DNA of 48,425 nt, taken from assembly GCA_022648295.1 (NCBI GenBank), contig JALCME010000028.1, forward strand, positions 1 through 48,425, in the 5' to 3' direction. The position numbers were made by a program, and so were the translations under genes. The notes beneath the pieces are model-generated. The model saw only the letters and a program-made list of their open reading frames with translations. It was not told the DNA's origin and did no database searches. Positions 1 to 5,122 of the stretch are shown here, in pieces. This DNA is from Bacteroides sp. GTDB lineage: Bacteria; Bacteroidota; Bacteroidia; Bacteroidales; Bacteroidaceae. Position 1 is the stretch's first letter, and every line of letters starts with the position of its first letter.

Positions 1-297
1 TATTGGTGGCGGCGGACCGATTGCCTGTATTGGTGGCGGCGGACTGATCGCCTGTATTGGTGGCGGCGGACCGATTGCCTGTATTGGTGGCGGCGGACTG
101 ATTGCCTGTATTGGTGGCGGCGGACTGATTGCCTGTATTGGTGGCGGCGGACTGATCGCCTGTATTGGTGGCGGCGGACCAATCGCCTGTATTGGTGGCG
201 GCGGACCAATTGCCTGTATTGGTGGCGGCGGACTGATCGCCTGTATTGGTGGCGGCGGACTGATCGCCTGTATTGGTGGCGGCGGACTGATCGCCTG
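1..297. repeat. 27-bp coding tandem repeat, 11 full copies in the window
   Basis: Eleven uninterrupted 27-bp units run from position 1 to 297 and probably continue to the left. Between units only the bases of two adjacent codons change; on the minus strand these read GAT/AAT (Asp/Asn) and CAG/CGG/TGG (Gln/Arg/Trp). All other bases, including synonymous sites, are identical in every copy. The array is in frame with the minus-strand protein ending at 658, so each unit adds nine residues. The last three units before the unique region (217-297) are identical. Confidence 0.97.
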
Positions 298-658
298 TAT
301 TCTTTTCCTTATTGCCCCAATTTACCTTGTCTATGATGAATTTAACCCCTGCGCTGATTAACCCCCTAAGTCCTATTTCGATTCCTATGTGTATTTTACT
401 ACATGCTATCTTATCACTTTCGGTCCTATCTATTACTTCCGATCCTTGGACCTCGCAATATCTTGTTAAATCTCCTTCTTTCGTAGCCGGCGGATAATAC
501 CCTAAAACATCAAACGGGTTTTCGCAATAATGAAATCCATTATTACATGCACGTATTTCCCCCTTTTCCTCGTAGTCTTTCCCTGATTCATATTGGAAAT
601 CCCTACATTTAAGGTTTTCATCAAAACCTTTATATCCTTTTATTGATTCATTTTCCAT
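1..658 (-). CDS. Partial phage-type DUF7666 protein with 9-residue tandem repeats, running off the left edge
   Basis: An uninterrupted minus-strand frame starts at ATG 656-658 and leaves the window without a stop, so the C-terminus is missing. The first roughly 119 residues start MENESIKGYKGFDENLKCR and contain GFHYCENPFDVLGYYPP and KIACSKIHIGIEIGLRGLI. This resembles the DUF7666 domain found in Bacteroides phage and prophage proteins, a family match made from memory. The rest is at least eleven copies of a nine-residue unit, NTGDQSAAT, in which only the D/N and Q/R/W positions vary. Such repeats suggest a beta-solenoid-like extension. The gene starts 2 bp past the stop of the small membrane protein at 661-852, so the two are probably co-transcribed. 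The function is unknown. Confidence 0.75.
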   Translation of the reverse strand, partial: MENESIKGYKGFDENLKCRDFQYESGKDYEEKGEIRACNNGFHYCENPFDVLGYYPPATKEGDLTRYCEVQGSEVIDRTESDKIACSKIHIGIEIGLRGLISAGVKFIIDKVNWGNKEKNTGDQSAATNTGDQSAATNTGDQSAATNTGNWSAATNTGDWSAATNTGDQSAATNTGNQSAATNTGNQSAATNTGNRSAATNTGDQSAATNTGNRSAATN

Positions 659-660
659 TT

Positions 661-852
661 TTATTTTCCTTTTAATAAGTTCTCTAATTCTTCTAATTCC
701 CTAAGCAGTCTATTTTGATTCTTAGCTATATAGCTTGATATCATAGAAAATACACCAAATGACACCCAGAACAGAAAGCTTAAACTTGCTATCGTAGCCA
801 TACTCAATAATAGAGATAGAGTGAAAATTGTCATTACAGGTATCACTTTCAT
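661..852 (-). CDS. Small two-helix membrane protein, phage-associated, unknown function
   Basis: This 63-residue protein has two hydrophobic stretches near the N-terminus (about residues 4-21 and 23-42) and a charged tail LLRELEELENLLKGK likely to form an amphipathic helix. I chose the ATG at 850-852 over the upstream ATG at 856-858. An AGGAGG Shine-Dalgarno sequence lies six bases before the former and directly abuts the latter. Its stop is 2 bp from the start of the DUF7666 protein, suggesting one transcription unit. I do not recognise a family. In this position a membrane role in phage biology, such as holin-like or superinfection immunity, is possible but unsupported. Confidence 0.6.
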   Translation of the reverse strand: MKVIPVMTIFTLSLLLSMATIASLSFLFWVSFGVFSMISSYIAKNQNRLLRELEELENLLKGK

Positions 853-862
853 AGCCATCCTC

Positions 863-1066
863 CTATATCATTTTATTACGGACAATAAACCTCTCCAGTG
901 AGCGGACATCATACCAAATCATATTCCCTTCCTGGGCAAACGATACAAGGGCATTTACCCTTAATTTCCTTAGATAGTCCGCTGAACATCCCATAAATGC
1001 CATAGCCTCATCTTTACAAAGCCATACTTTTTGTACCGGCTGTACTTTTCCTGTATTTCTTTTCAT
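863..1066 (-). CDS. Small helix-turn-helix DNA-binding protein (excisionase/HTH_17-like)
   Basis: This 67-residue basic protein has the layout of MerR-like excisionase helix-turn-helix domains. A first helix WLCKDEAMAFMGCSADYLRKL (about residues 15-35) is followed by a wing ending in IWYDVRSLERFI. HTH_17/DUF3853-type proteins of this size are common in Bacteroides mobile elements and act as recombination directionality factors or transcription regulators. It lies in the leftward run of small genes controlled by the promoter at 1514-1544. The gene is about 2.5 kb from the integrase rather than adjacent, so excisionase is only one possibility and a phage regulator is as likely. Confidence 0.65.
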   Translation of the reverse strand: MKRNTGKVQPVQKVWLCKDEAMAFMGCSADYLRKLRVNALVSFAQEGNMIWYDVRSLERFIVRNKMI

Positions 1067-1133
1067 GTCTAATTATGTTTAAAGCTTTAGCGTAAGCCTC
1101 GGCTATTGTTTTATATTCAAGTACCTTTTTCAT
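1014..1133 (-). CDS. Possible 39-residue small protein overlapping the HTH gene
   Basis: A short minus-strand frame starting MKKVLEYKTIAEAYAKALNI overlaps the 3' end of the preceding 30-codon gene by 17 bp and the 5' end of the HTH gene by 53 bp, each in a different frame. The predicted helix with alternating charged and hydrophobic residues looks protein-like. There is no clear Shine-Dalgarno sequence. No family is recognised. Long overlaps of this kind occur in compact phage operons, but chance is not excluded. Confidence 0.3.
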   Translation of the reverse strand: MKKVLEYKTIAEAYAKALNIIRHEKKYRKSTAGTKSMAL

Positions 1134-1209
1134 GAGTTTTAATGATTCCAAAAAACTCGTATCCGCGTCCGTCGGCGTTCATATTCACTATCGTGTGTAT
1201 TGTTTTCAT
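1117..1209 (-). CDS. 30-residue small protein with a strong ribosome binding site
   Basis: The peptide begins MKTIHTIVNMNADGRGYEFF and ends at a TGA at 1117-1119. It is very short, but AAGGAGGA stands five bases before its ATG. Its ATG also overlaps the TGA of the upstream 71-codon gene in an ATGA arrangement, which implies translational coupling. These two points make it likely to be translated. No family is recognised. It belongs to the leftward early-type operon of the phage-like element. Confidence 0.5.
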   Translation of the reverse strand: MKTIHTIVNMNADGRGYEFFGIIKTHEKGT

Positions 1210-1421
1210 AATTCCTCCTTATAGCTTCTGTTATACTCATCGATAGTCAAAGGGCGTTTTTTAATTGCATACCCTCTCTTTACAGCCTCAACGCGTATGC
1301 GTTCAGCATCACCCCCTACTGTTACACTTCTTAGTGCGTTTCTCACTGTTTGCTCGGTACAGTTGCATAACCTTGCCAGCTTTACAACTGATCCTCTTTC
1401 TACATTTAATGTTTTTGCCAT
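1206..1421 (-). CDS. Small phage HTH protein, first gene of the leftward operon
   Basis: This 71-residue protein contains a probable helix-turn-helix: GSVVKLARLCNCTEQTVRNAL (about residues 10-31), where TEQTVRNAL reads like a recognition helix, followed by VGGDAERIRVEAVKRGY, which resembles the LacI-type hinge region. It is the first gene behind the strong -33/-7 promoter at 1514-1544, whose spacer contains an operator-like palindrome. It therefore occupies the position of a cro-like or early regulator expressed when the repressor is inactivated. Its stop overlaps the start of the next small gene (ATGA). Confidence 0.65.
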   Translation of the reverse strand: MAKTLNVERGSVVKLARLCNCTEQTVRNALRSVTVGGDAERIRVEAVKRGYAIKKRPLTIDEYNRSYKEEL

Positions 1422-1513
1422 TTCCTTATTGTTTTTAAATGATTATTTTTATTTTTGCCTTTTGTATCATTGGTTTTGTAACCCAAAACCTTTTTATAAA
1501 TGTTTTGCGATGG

Positions 1514-1544
1514 CAAACATATCATAACTCTATGACAATTCAAA
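1514..1544 (-). promoter_or_regulatory. Leftward early promoter of the phage-like element
   Basis: On the minus strand, -33 TTTG (complement of 1541-1544) and -7 TATGTTTG (complement of 1514-1521) are separated by exactly 19 bp. Both match the Bacteroidetes consensus TTTG / TAnnTTTG. The spacer holds the palindrome at 1522-1535, so repressor binding would directly occlude the polymerase. It would drive the small-gene operon 1421 to 658 and beyond. Confidence 0.75.
1522..1535. promoter_or_regulatory. Operator-like palindrome O1 (TCATAACTCTATGA)
   Basis: This is an imperfect 14-bp palindrome with half-sites TCATA and TATGA. It starts at the base next to the minus-strand -7 box (1514-1521) and fills most of the promoter spacer. 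The same half-sites and spacing recur at 1554-1567 and 2583-2596. The natural binder is the CI-like protein encoded at 2593-2982, which is an inference from context. Confidence 0.7.
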
Positions 1545-1553
1545 ATATATAAG

Positions 1554-1567
1554 TCATAATATTATGA
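1554..1567. promoter_or_regulatory. Operator-like palindrome O2 (TCATAATATTATGA)
   Basis: This perfect 14-bp palindrome is identical to the site at 2583-2596. It lies 32 bp (about three helical turns) from the related site at 1522-1535, on the same DNA face, so cooperative binding is plausible. It is 22 bp upstream of the start of the rightward gene at 1590 and could also regulate that gene. Confidence 0.75.
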
Positions 1568-1589
1568 TGTATAACATTAATTAACTAAT

Positions 1590-1901
1590 ATGAGTATGAA
1601 AGCCAAGATTAAGGATGAAATACTTTTATGTATTTCAAAAGATGATTATTCCTACAGAGAGAAGTATGACGCGAAGCTTATTAAAGATGTTGCTTCAATA
1701 TTAAATGCAGATGGATATATCAGTATTACAGGCAACAAGATGTGCGATGTCTATCTTATGACTACAAAAGGAGATGCTTTTCTTTCAGAAGGGGGATATG
1801 TAAAAGAAAAAAAGCGAAAGATTATGAAGTCTCTCGCTAAATTATGGTACATGGCCATTGGCTATGCTGTTACCGAGCTTATGCACTTTTTATTAGGCTG
1901 A
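1590..1901 (+). CDS. Hypothetical protein with winged-helix-like N-terminus and C-terminal membrane segment
   Basis: This 103-residue protein diverges from the leftward phage operon, with operator-like palindromes in between. Residues about 25-75 (AKLIKDVASILNADGYISI followed by a short hairpin and YLMTTKGDAFL) read like a small winged-helix fold, as in proteins with YjjI-like or PadR-like wings. Residues about 85-102 (LWYMAIGYAVTELMHFLLG) are hydrophobic and may be a membrane anchor. Two adjacent starts exist (MSM); the first is used here. I do not recognise a named family. Its place in the control region suggests a regulatory or lysogeny role, which is inference. Confidence 0.6.
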   Translation: MSMKAKIKDEILLCISKDDYSYREKYDAKLIKDVASILNADGYISITGNKMCDVYLMTTKGDAFLSEGGYVKEKKRKIMKSLAKLWYMAIGYAVTELMHFLLG

Positions 1902-1986
1902 AAATAAAATCAACCAAACGGACCATGATAGTGCACAAGGCGCCTGCCAACATATAAAACGATATTTCCTTGATTTTTTGCTTCAT
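1879..1986 (-). CDS. Possible 35-residue single-pass membrane peptide
   Basis: A minus-strand frame starting MKQKIKEISFYMLAGALCTI encodes one hydrophobic helix (about residues 9-31) after a basic N-terminus. That is typical of tiny phage membrane proteins. It overlaps the last 23 bp of the plus-strand gene at 1590-1901 and fills the gap before 2016. There is no strong ribosome binding site. It is listed because composition and hydrophobicity look non-random. Confidence 0.35.
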   Translation of the reverse strand: MKQKIKEISFYMLAGALCTIMVRLVDFIFSLIKSA

Positions 1987-2015
1987 GATTTTAAAATTAA
2001 TAAGTTAAACAATAT

Positions 2016-2327
2016 ATGAATTTAAAAGACTTTATTAAAAGTACTATTTCTGAAATATCATCCGCTGTGATAGAATTAAAAGCGGAAAATGAGAGTACAG
2101 GATTAATAGTAAATCCTAGGGATATCGGCGGCCCTTATATTATCGGAGTGGTAGATGATAAAAGGGAGGTTTCACGCATTGATTTTAATCTTACCGTTTC
2201 AGAAGAAGACACTATTGATTCAGGTGGAGGCATTAAAATCAACGTTTTAAACGCCGGGTTAAACAATAAAAATAGTAATCAGGCGGTTAATACTGTCTCA
2301 TTCTCTATTTTGGTTGCTTATCCGTAG
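2016..2327 (+). CDS. Trypsin-co-occurring-domain (Trypco2)-like protein
   Basis: This 103-residue protein has an N-terminal amphipathic helix (LKDFIKSTISEISSAVIELK). It is followed by a predicted beta-rich domain containing IDFNLTVSE, GGGIKINVLNAG and VSFSILVAYP. The helix, a strand with IDF-x-L, a Gly-rich turn, an INVLNAG strand and a terminal strand match my memory of Trypco2-like proteins. That family has been computationally linked to trypsin-like peptidase and NTPase conflict systems. No protease is adjacent here, so it would be a stand-alone copy carried in a phage control region. The function is unknown and the family assignment needs a profile search. Confidence 0.5.
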   Translation: MNLKDFIKSTISEISSAVIELKAENESTGLIVNPRDIGGPYIIGVVDDKREVSRIDFNLTVSEEDTIDSGGGIKINVLNAGLNNKNSNQAVNTVSFSILVAYP

Positions 2328-2538
2328 ATTTTGATGGTGGAGTATAAGGTTTAAAATCCGGTTCAGGGATTGTTCCGCTTTTTATGTAATTGTAGAACTT
2401 CTCCGCCTCATCTACCCATATACGGGTACTCAGGCTGCTACTATTAACCCTTCCTTGTGGCCCAAGAGTAGCCTTTTCTATTGACATGTGAAGGCAACGC
2501 TCTCTAAGCTTTTGATCTTCTGTTAATGGTTTTTCCAT
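2305..2538 (-). CDS. Hypothetical phage-associated protein under operator control
   Basis: This 77-residue hydrophilic protein has the segment LRERCLHMSIEKA, then a central region with WVDEAEKFYNYIKSG, and a Pro/Ser/Lys-rich tail. Its 3' end overlaps the Trypco2-like gene by 23 bp in a convergent arrangement. It is divergent from the CI-like repressor. A minus-strand -7 box (2575-2582) that abuts the palindrome at 2583-2596 stands 37 bp upstream. This is the same geometry as at the leftward early promoter, so it should be turned on together with that operon. I recognise no named family. Confidence 0.6.
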   Translation of the reverse strand: MEKPLTEDQKLRERCLHMSIEKATLGPQGRVNSSSLSTRIWVDEAEKFYNYIKSGTIPEPDFKPYTPPSKSTDKQPK

Positions 2539-2574
2539 AATGATTAAGTTTTAAATTAATAAATAAGTTCGGTA

Positions 2575-2606
2575 CAAATATATCATAATATTATGACTAA
2601 TTCAAT
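2575..2606 (-). promoter_or_regulatory. Second repressible minus-strand promoter
   Basis: The complement of 2575-2582 is TATATTTG, a perfect TAnnTTTG -7 box. The -33 position (2603-2606, about 20 bp away) reads ATTG, one base off TTTG. The palindrome 2583-2596 sits directly against the -7 box, exactly as at 1514-1535. It would drive the gene at 2305-2538. Confidence 0.6.
2583..2596. promoter_or_regulatory. Operator-like palindrome O3 overlapping the repressor start codon
   Basis: The sequence TCATAATATTATGA is identical to O2 at 1554-1567. It contains the repressor ATG (2593-2595), so a bound repressor could block both the divergent promoter and its own expression. The half-sites TCATA/TATGA agree with the third copy at 1522-1535. 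Confidence 0.75.
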
Positions 2607-2982
2607 AAATGATAGAATAAATCAAATAAAAATTAAATTTTTCGGCGATGACAGAGGTAGTCATAAACAATTTATTGAAAAAATTGGAGTTGCTAGCAAT
2701 ACTGCCAGCAACTGGATTAAAGAAGGCTATAATATAGGAAGGGATGTAATAACTAAAATTCTCAAGGCTTTCCCAGAAGTAAATGCTAGATGGCTGATAA
2801 CAGGTGATGGAGAGATGCTTATTAACATATCAGGCGATCCTATATCTAATGAAATTGAAATTGAATATAAAAACACGATAAGAGAACTCGAAGCAGAACT
2901 AAATCAACTCAAAGGGGAAAACAAAATACTTCGAGAAATGGTAGGGCTTCAAAATAAAGAAGCAAAAAATAAGACTGCGTAA
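2593..2982 (+). CDS. CI-like phage repressor (HTH plus coiled coil)
   Basis: This 129-residue protein opens with a helix-turn-helix of the phage CI repressor type. The segment includes FIEKIGVASNTASNWIKEG (about residues 24-42) and FPEVNARWLITGDGEML (about 60-76), the signature of Bacteroides CI-like proteins in which WL(I/L)TGeG(p/e)M ends the DNA-binding domain. Residues about 88-120 (IEYKNTIRELEAELNQLK, ENKILREMVGLQ) form a leucine-heptad coiled coil for dimerisation. There is no LexA-like peptidase domain, so induction by RecA cleavage is not expected. The start codon lies inside a palindrome, consistent with autoregulation. It is followed by a secreted protein gene 31 bp later. Confidence 0.85.
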   Translation: MTNSINDRINQIKIKFFGDDRGSHKQFIEKIGVASNTASNWIKEGYNIGRDVITKILKAFPEVNARWLITGDGEMLINISGDPISNEIEIEYKNTIRELEAELNQLKGENKILREMVGLQNKEAKNKTA

Positions 2983-3013
2983 TAATTGATATTAAAACTA
3001 AAATAAGAATACA

Positions 3014-3595
3014 ATGAAAAAGATAGTACTAATTATCGTTTTATCTATATCGTGCCTGTCTGCTATGGCACAATACAAGATATTTGATTTTGGCGGCCTT
3101 GAATATCGCGCCGACTGTCATTATAATAAAAATGATTTTATAACCATTAATATCCGCATGCAGAGCCTAGACGCCTATGACGTTAGTATTATGATAGGGA
3201 CAAAAAAGGAATATGTATGCTTTATTAATATGCTTAATTTATTGAAAGACAAAATGATAGAATGGGACTCTATCTGTGTAAAAAACAACATTTCAACCAT
3301 TAATAAAAATATACCTTATAAATACGGAAAGAAAGAAATACCTTCTATTCTTTTTAATAAATATTACAATTCAAGCCCTTTATACATGGGGTATACACGC
3401 AATAATAATATATCTAAAACTGTTTTATTTACTAGCGAGGTTAGCCATTTATTGAATAAATATATAAAATGTACCGGTGGACTTATAGCTTTCAACTCCC
3501 CAGAACAAATAGACGAGTTTATTAATGCTTTCCAGATGGCACCCATGACTAAATACATAGATGATCAACAAAATAAAATGAATTTATTGAAATAA
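3014..3595 (+). CDS. Secreted hypothetical protein, possible lysogenic-conversion gene
   Basis: This 193-residue protein has a clear type I signal peptide: MKK, a hydrophobic stretch IVLIIVLSISCLSAM, and an AMA-Q cleavage site after residue 19. The mature part is mixed alpha/beta with conserved-looking GGLEYRADCHYN and GGLIAFNSPEQIDEFINAF segments. No catalytic motif is seen and no family is recognised. It is 31 bp after the repressor on the same strand and probably read from the same transcript in the lysogen. It ends 11 bp from the convergent integrase gene. Between repressor and integrase is where accessory genes of prophages commonly sit, so an envelope or periplasmic function expressed during lysogeny is a reasonable inference. 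Confidence 0.6.
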   Translation: MKKIVLIIVLSISCLSAMAQYKIFDFGGLEYRADCHYNKNDFITINIRMQSLDAYDVSIMIGTKKEYVCFINMLNLLKDKMIEWDSICVKNNISTINKNIPYKYGKKEIPSILFNKYYNSSPLYMGYTRNNNISKTVLFTSEVSHLLNKYIKCTGGLIAFNSPEQIDEFINAFQMAPMTKYIDDQQNKMNLLK

Positions 3596-3606
3596 AATAT
3601 GCCTAA

Positions 3607-4788
3607 TCACTTCAAACTATCAATCACCAACCTATTAGCCTCATCAATCTTCTTTTTATCAAAGTTGATATAGATGTCTGTAACCGAGTTTTGACTATGC
3701 CCCAGAGCGGCTGCGATCGTTTCTTTCGGGATGTCTAGTTCCGCAGCGATGGATGCCCATGTATGACGGGACCAATAAGAACTTATATCAGGAAAAAGAG
3801 GAGTTATTACTTTCTTTCCGCCTCTTCCTACTCGTTTACATTCTCCTATTTGTTTTAAGGCTATTCCCATTCTGTGGAGAAAATCCTTATAGTCTTTATA
3901 TTCATCCAGTACGTTTAATAAGTAGTCGTTTCCGTGGTACCTGTTTATGATCTCCATTGCTTCCGGCTCTATCTTTATAGAGTATAATTTATTGGTTTTG
4001 GCTCTATGGTATTCAAGGCGGTTATTTATTATTCTTTTTGCTGTAAACAGATCGGCGGCATTTATTCCTATCAGGTAAAACATTAGCATGAATATATCTC
4101 TATATCTTCTTTGGTATTCTTCACACGGATAATCGCGTAGTGTTATTAGTTGCTCCCTGGTTAATGATCGCTTAGATGTTTCTTCCTTCTTTATTTTGAA
4201 TTTTCTAAAGGGATATACGGTTATTATTTCTTCATCTATGGCATAATTGAATATGGCTCTTATATTTCGTAAGTGTATAGCATAGGCGTTTATCTTCATG
4301 GTTTCAGACATCCAATTCTCGAAGGATGTTAGCCAGGCTTTATCCATGCTTTCAAATGTACAATACGGGTCATACCTTAGTATCTTTACTTTGGTTTGCT
4401 CATATACACTCTTTGTTCCTTCTTTTGTTTTTAGGGCTATAAAATCATCCATGTAGTCTACAAATACTTTCCCGGATCGTTTTCCGTTTATAGCCTCATC
4501 TATTTTATCTTTGATCTTATTAATTGGGATGTTTTTTATATTGGTCCTTTCTGCTAATTCTAGGATGGTCCTTTCTGCTATTGATAGAGAGTTCCTGATC
4601 TTGATGTTCTTGGATTGATAGGCCGTCGCTTGTTTGTTTAACTGCCCGTTTTCGTATTGATCCTCTAAGGCGGATATACCTAAATCTATTCTTTCATGGT
4701 CTCCGCGATGGGATAATGATATTCGTATAGGGTATTCTCCGTTTTGCTTTTTGCGCCTTTTATCTAATGTAATTTTTATAGATGCCAT
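3607..4788 (-). CDS. int: Tyrosine recombinase / phage integrase (Bacteroidetes type)
   Basis: This 393-residue enzyme has the three-part layout of Bacteroidetes integrases. It has an N-terminal arm-binding domain (1-90, starting MASIKITLDKRRKKQNGEYP), a SAM-like core-binding domain (about 100-205, with YEQTKVKILRYDP and NIRAIFNYAIDEEII) and a C-terminal catalytic domain. In the catalytic domain the beta-hairpin lysine region RAKTNKL, Arg341 in SRHTW, His364 in LGHS and nucleophile Tyr373 in DIYINF are visible. The usual first catalytic Arg is absent (LMFYLIGINAADL) and the first His of HxxR is Tyr. Similar loss of the first Arg is known in CTnDOT-type integrases. The gene lies at the element border next to tRNA-Gly, so it likely catalyses insertion into that tRNA. 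Confidence 0.93.
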   Translation of the reverse strand: MASIKITLDKRRKKQNGEYPIRISLSHRGDHERIDLGISALEDQYENGQLNKQATAYQSKNIKIRNSLSIAERTILELAERTNIKNIPINKIKDKIDEAINGKRSGKVFVDYMDDFIALKTKEGTKSVYEQTKVKILRYDPYCTFESMDKAWLTSFENWMSETMKINAYAIHLRNIRAIFNYAIDEEIITVYPFRKFKIKKEETSKRSLTREQLITLRDYPCEEYQRRYRDIFMLMFYLIGINAADLFTAKRIINNRLEYHRAKTNKLYSIKIEPEAMEIINRYHGNDYLLNVLDEYKDYKDFLHRMGIALKQIGECKRVGRGGKKVITPLFPDISSYWSRHTWASIAAELDIPKETIAAALGHSQNSVTDIYINFDKKKIDEANRLVIDSLK

Positions 4789-4801
4789 TTTACGATATTT
4801 T

Positions 4802-4820
4802 TTTGCCCGCTATTTGCCCG
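4802..4820. repeat. Direct repeat TTTGCCCG x2 in front of the integrase
   Basis: Two copies of TTTGCCCG at 4802-4809 and 4813-4820 lie 11 bp apart, one helical turn. They are just upstream of the integrase start and inside the presumed element end. They may be arm-type integrase sites or a binding site for a regulator of int. This is inference from position only. Confidence 0.4.
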
Positions 4821-4887
4821 TAAAAATATAAAATAAACCAAAGAAAACGATAGAAAACCAATCTTTATGTGATTTAAGAATAAAACA

Positions 4888-4917
4888 AAAGCGTCTACAA
4901 CATACTGTAGACGCTTT
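4888..4917 (-). terminator. Terminator behind tRNA-Gly
   Basis: A perfect 12-bp inverted repeat (4888-4899 and 4906-4917, arm AAAGCGTCTACA) has a six-base loop. On the minus strand it is followed by a T-rich tract (TTTTGTTTTA). It lies 15 bp beyond the 3' end of tRNA-Gly, so it should end the tRNA transcript and insulate it from the integrase. Confidence 0.8.
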
Positions 4918-4932
4918 ATTCATCGGACTTTG

Positions 4933-5005
4933 AGCGGCAAACGAGGCTCGAACTCGCGACCCTCAGCTTGGGAAGCTGATGCTCTACCAACTGAGCTACT
5001 GCCGC
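4933..5005 (-). tRNA. tRNA-Gly, anticodon CCC
   Basis: This 73-nt gene folds as a full cloverleaf. The acceptor is GCGGCAG with TTGCCGC (one G-T pair), the D arm is GCTC/GAGC and the anticodon stem is TCAGC/GCTGA. The loop TTCCCAA reads anticodon CCC, and the T arm GCGAG/CTCGT carries the TTCGAGC loop. The discriminator is T, as usual for bacterial tRNA-Gly, and CCA is not encoded. A -33/-7 promoter stands 21 bp upstream and a hairpin terminator downstream. Its 3' end faces the phage-like element, making it the likely attachment site. Confidence 0.95.
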
Positions 5006-5025
5006 AACTTTAATTAAAAGCGGTG

Positions 5026-5056
5026 CAAATGTAATGCAAGTTTTTTTATATTCAAA
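5026..5056 (-). promoter_or_regulatory. Promoter of tRNA-Gly
   Basis: On the minus strand -33 TTTG (complement of 5053-5056) and -7 TACATTTG (complement of 5026-5033) are spaced 19 bp apart, matching the Bacteroidetes consensus. The predicted start falls about 14 bp before the mature tRNA 5' end. Confidence 0.75.
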
Positions 5057-5065
5057 ATAATCGCG

Positions 5066-5073
5066 TACATTTG
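5066..5073 (+). promoter_or_regulatory. -7 box of the cobU operon
   Basis: TACATTTG fits TAnnTTTG. The -33 position holds a T-tract rather than a clear TTTG. The leader to the cobU ATG is only about 40 nt, too short for a cobalamin riboswitch. The box lies back-to-back with the tRNA-Gly promoter. Confidence 0.55.
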
Positions 5074-5122
5074 CTAGCATTAAAATAAAAAAACTACGGA
5101 ACTTTACACTTATAAAGTTTAC

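Noticed and set aside
1..297. CRISPR array at the left edge
   Set aside because: The 27-bp units follow each other without unique spacers, are in frame with a protein and vary only at two codons, so this is a coding tandem repeat.
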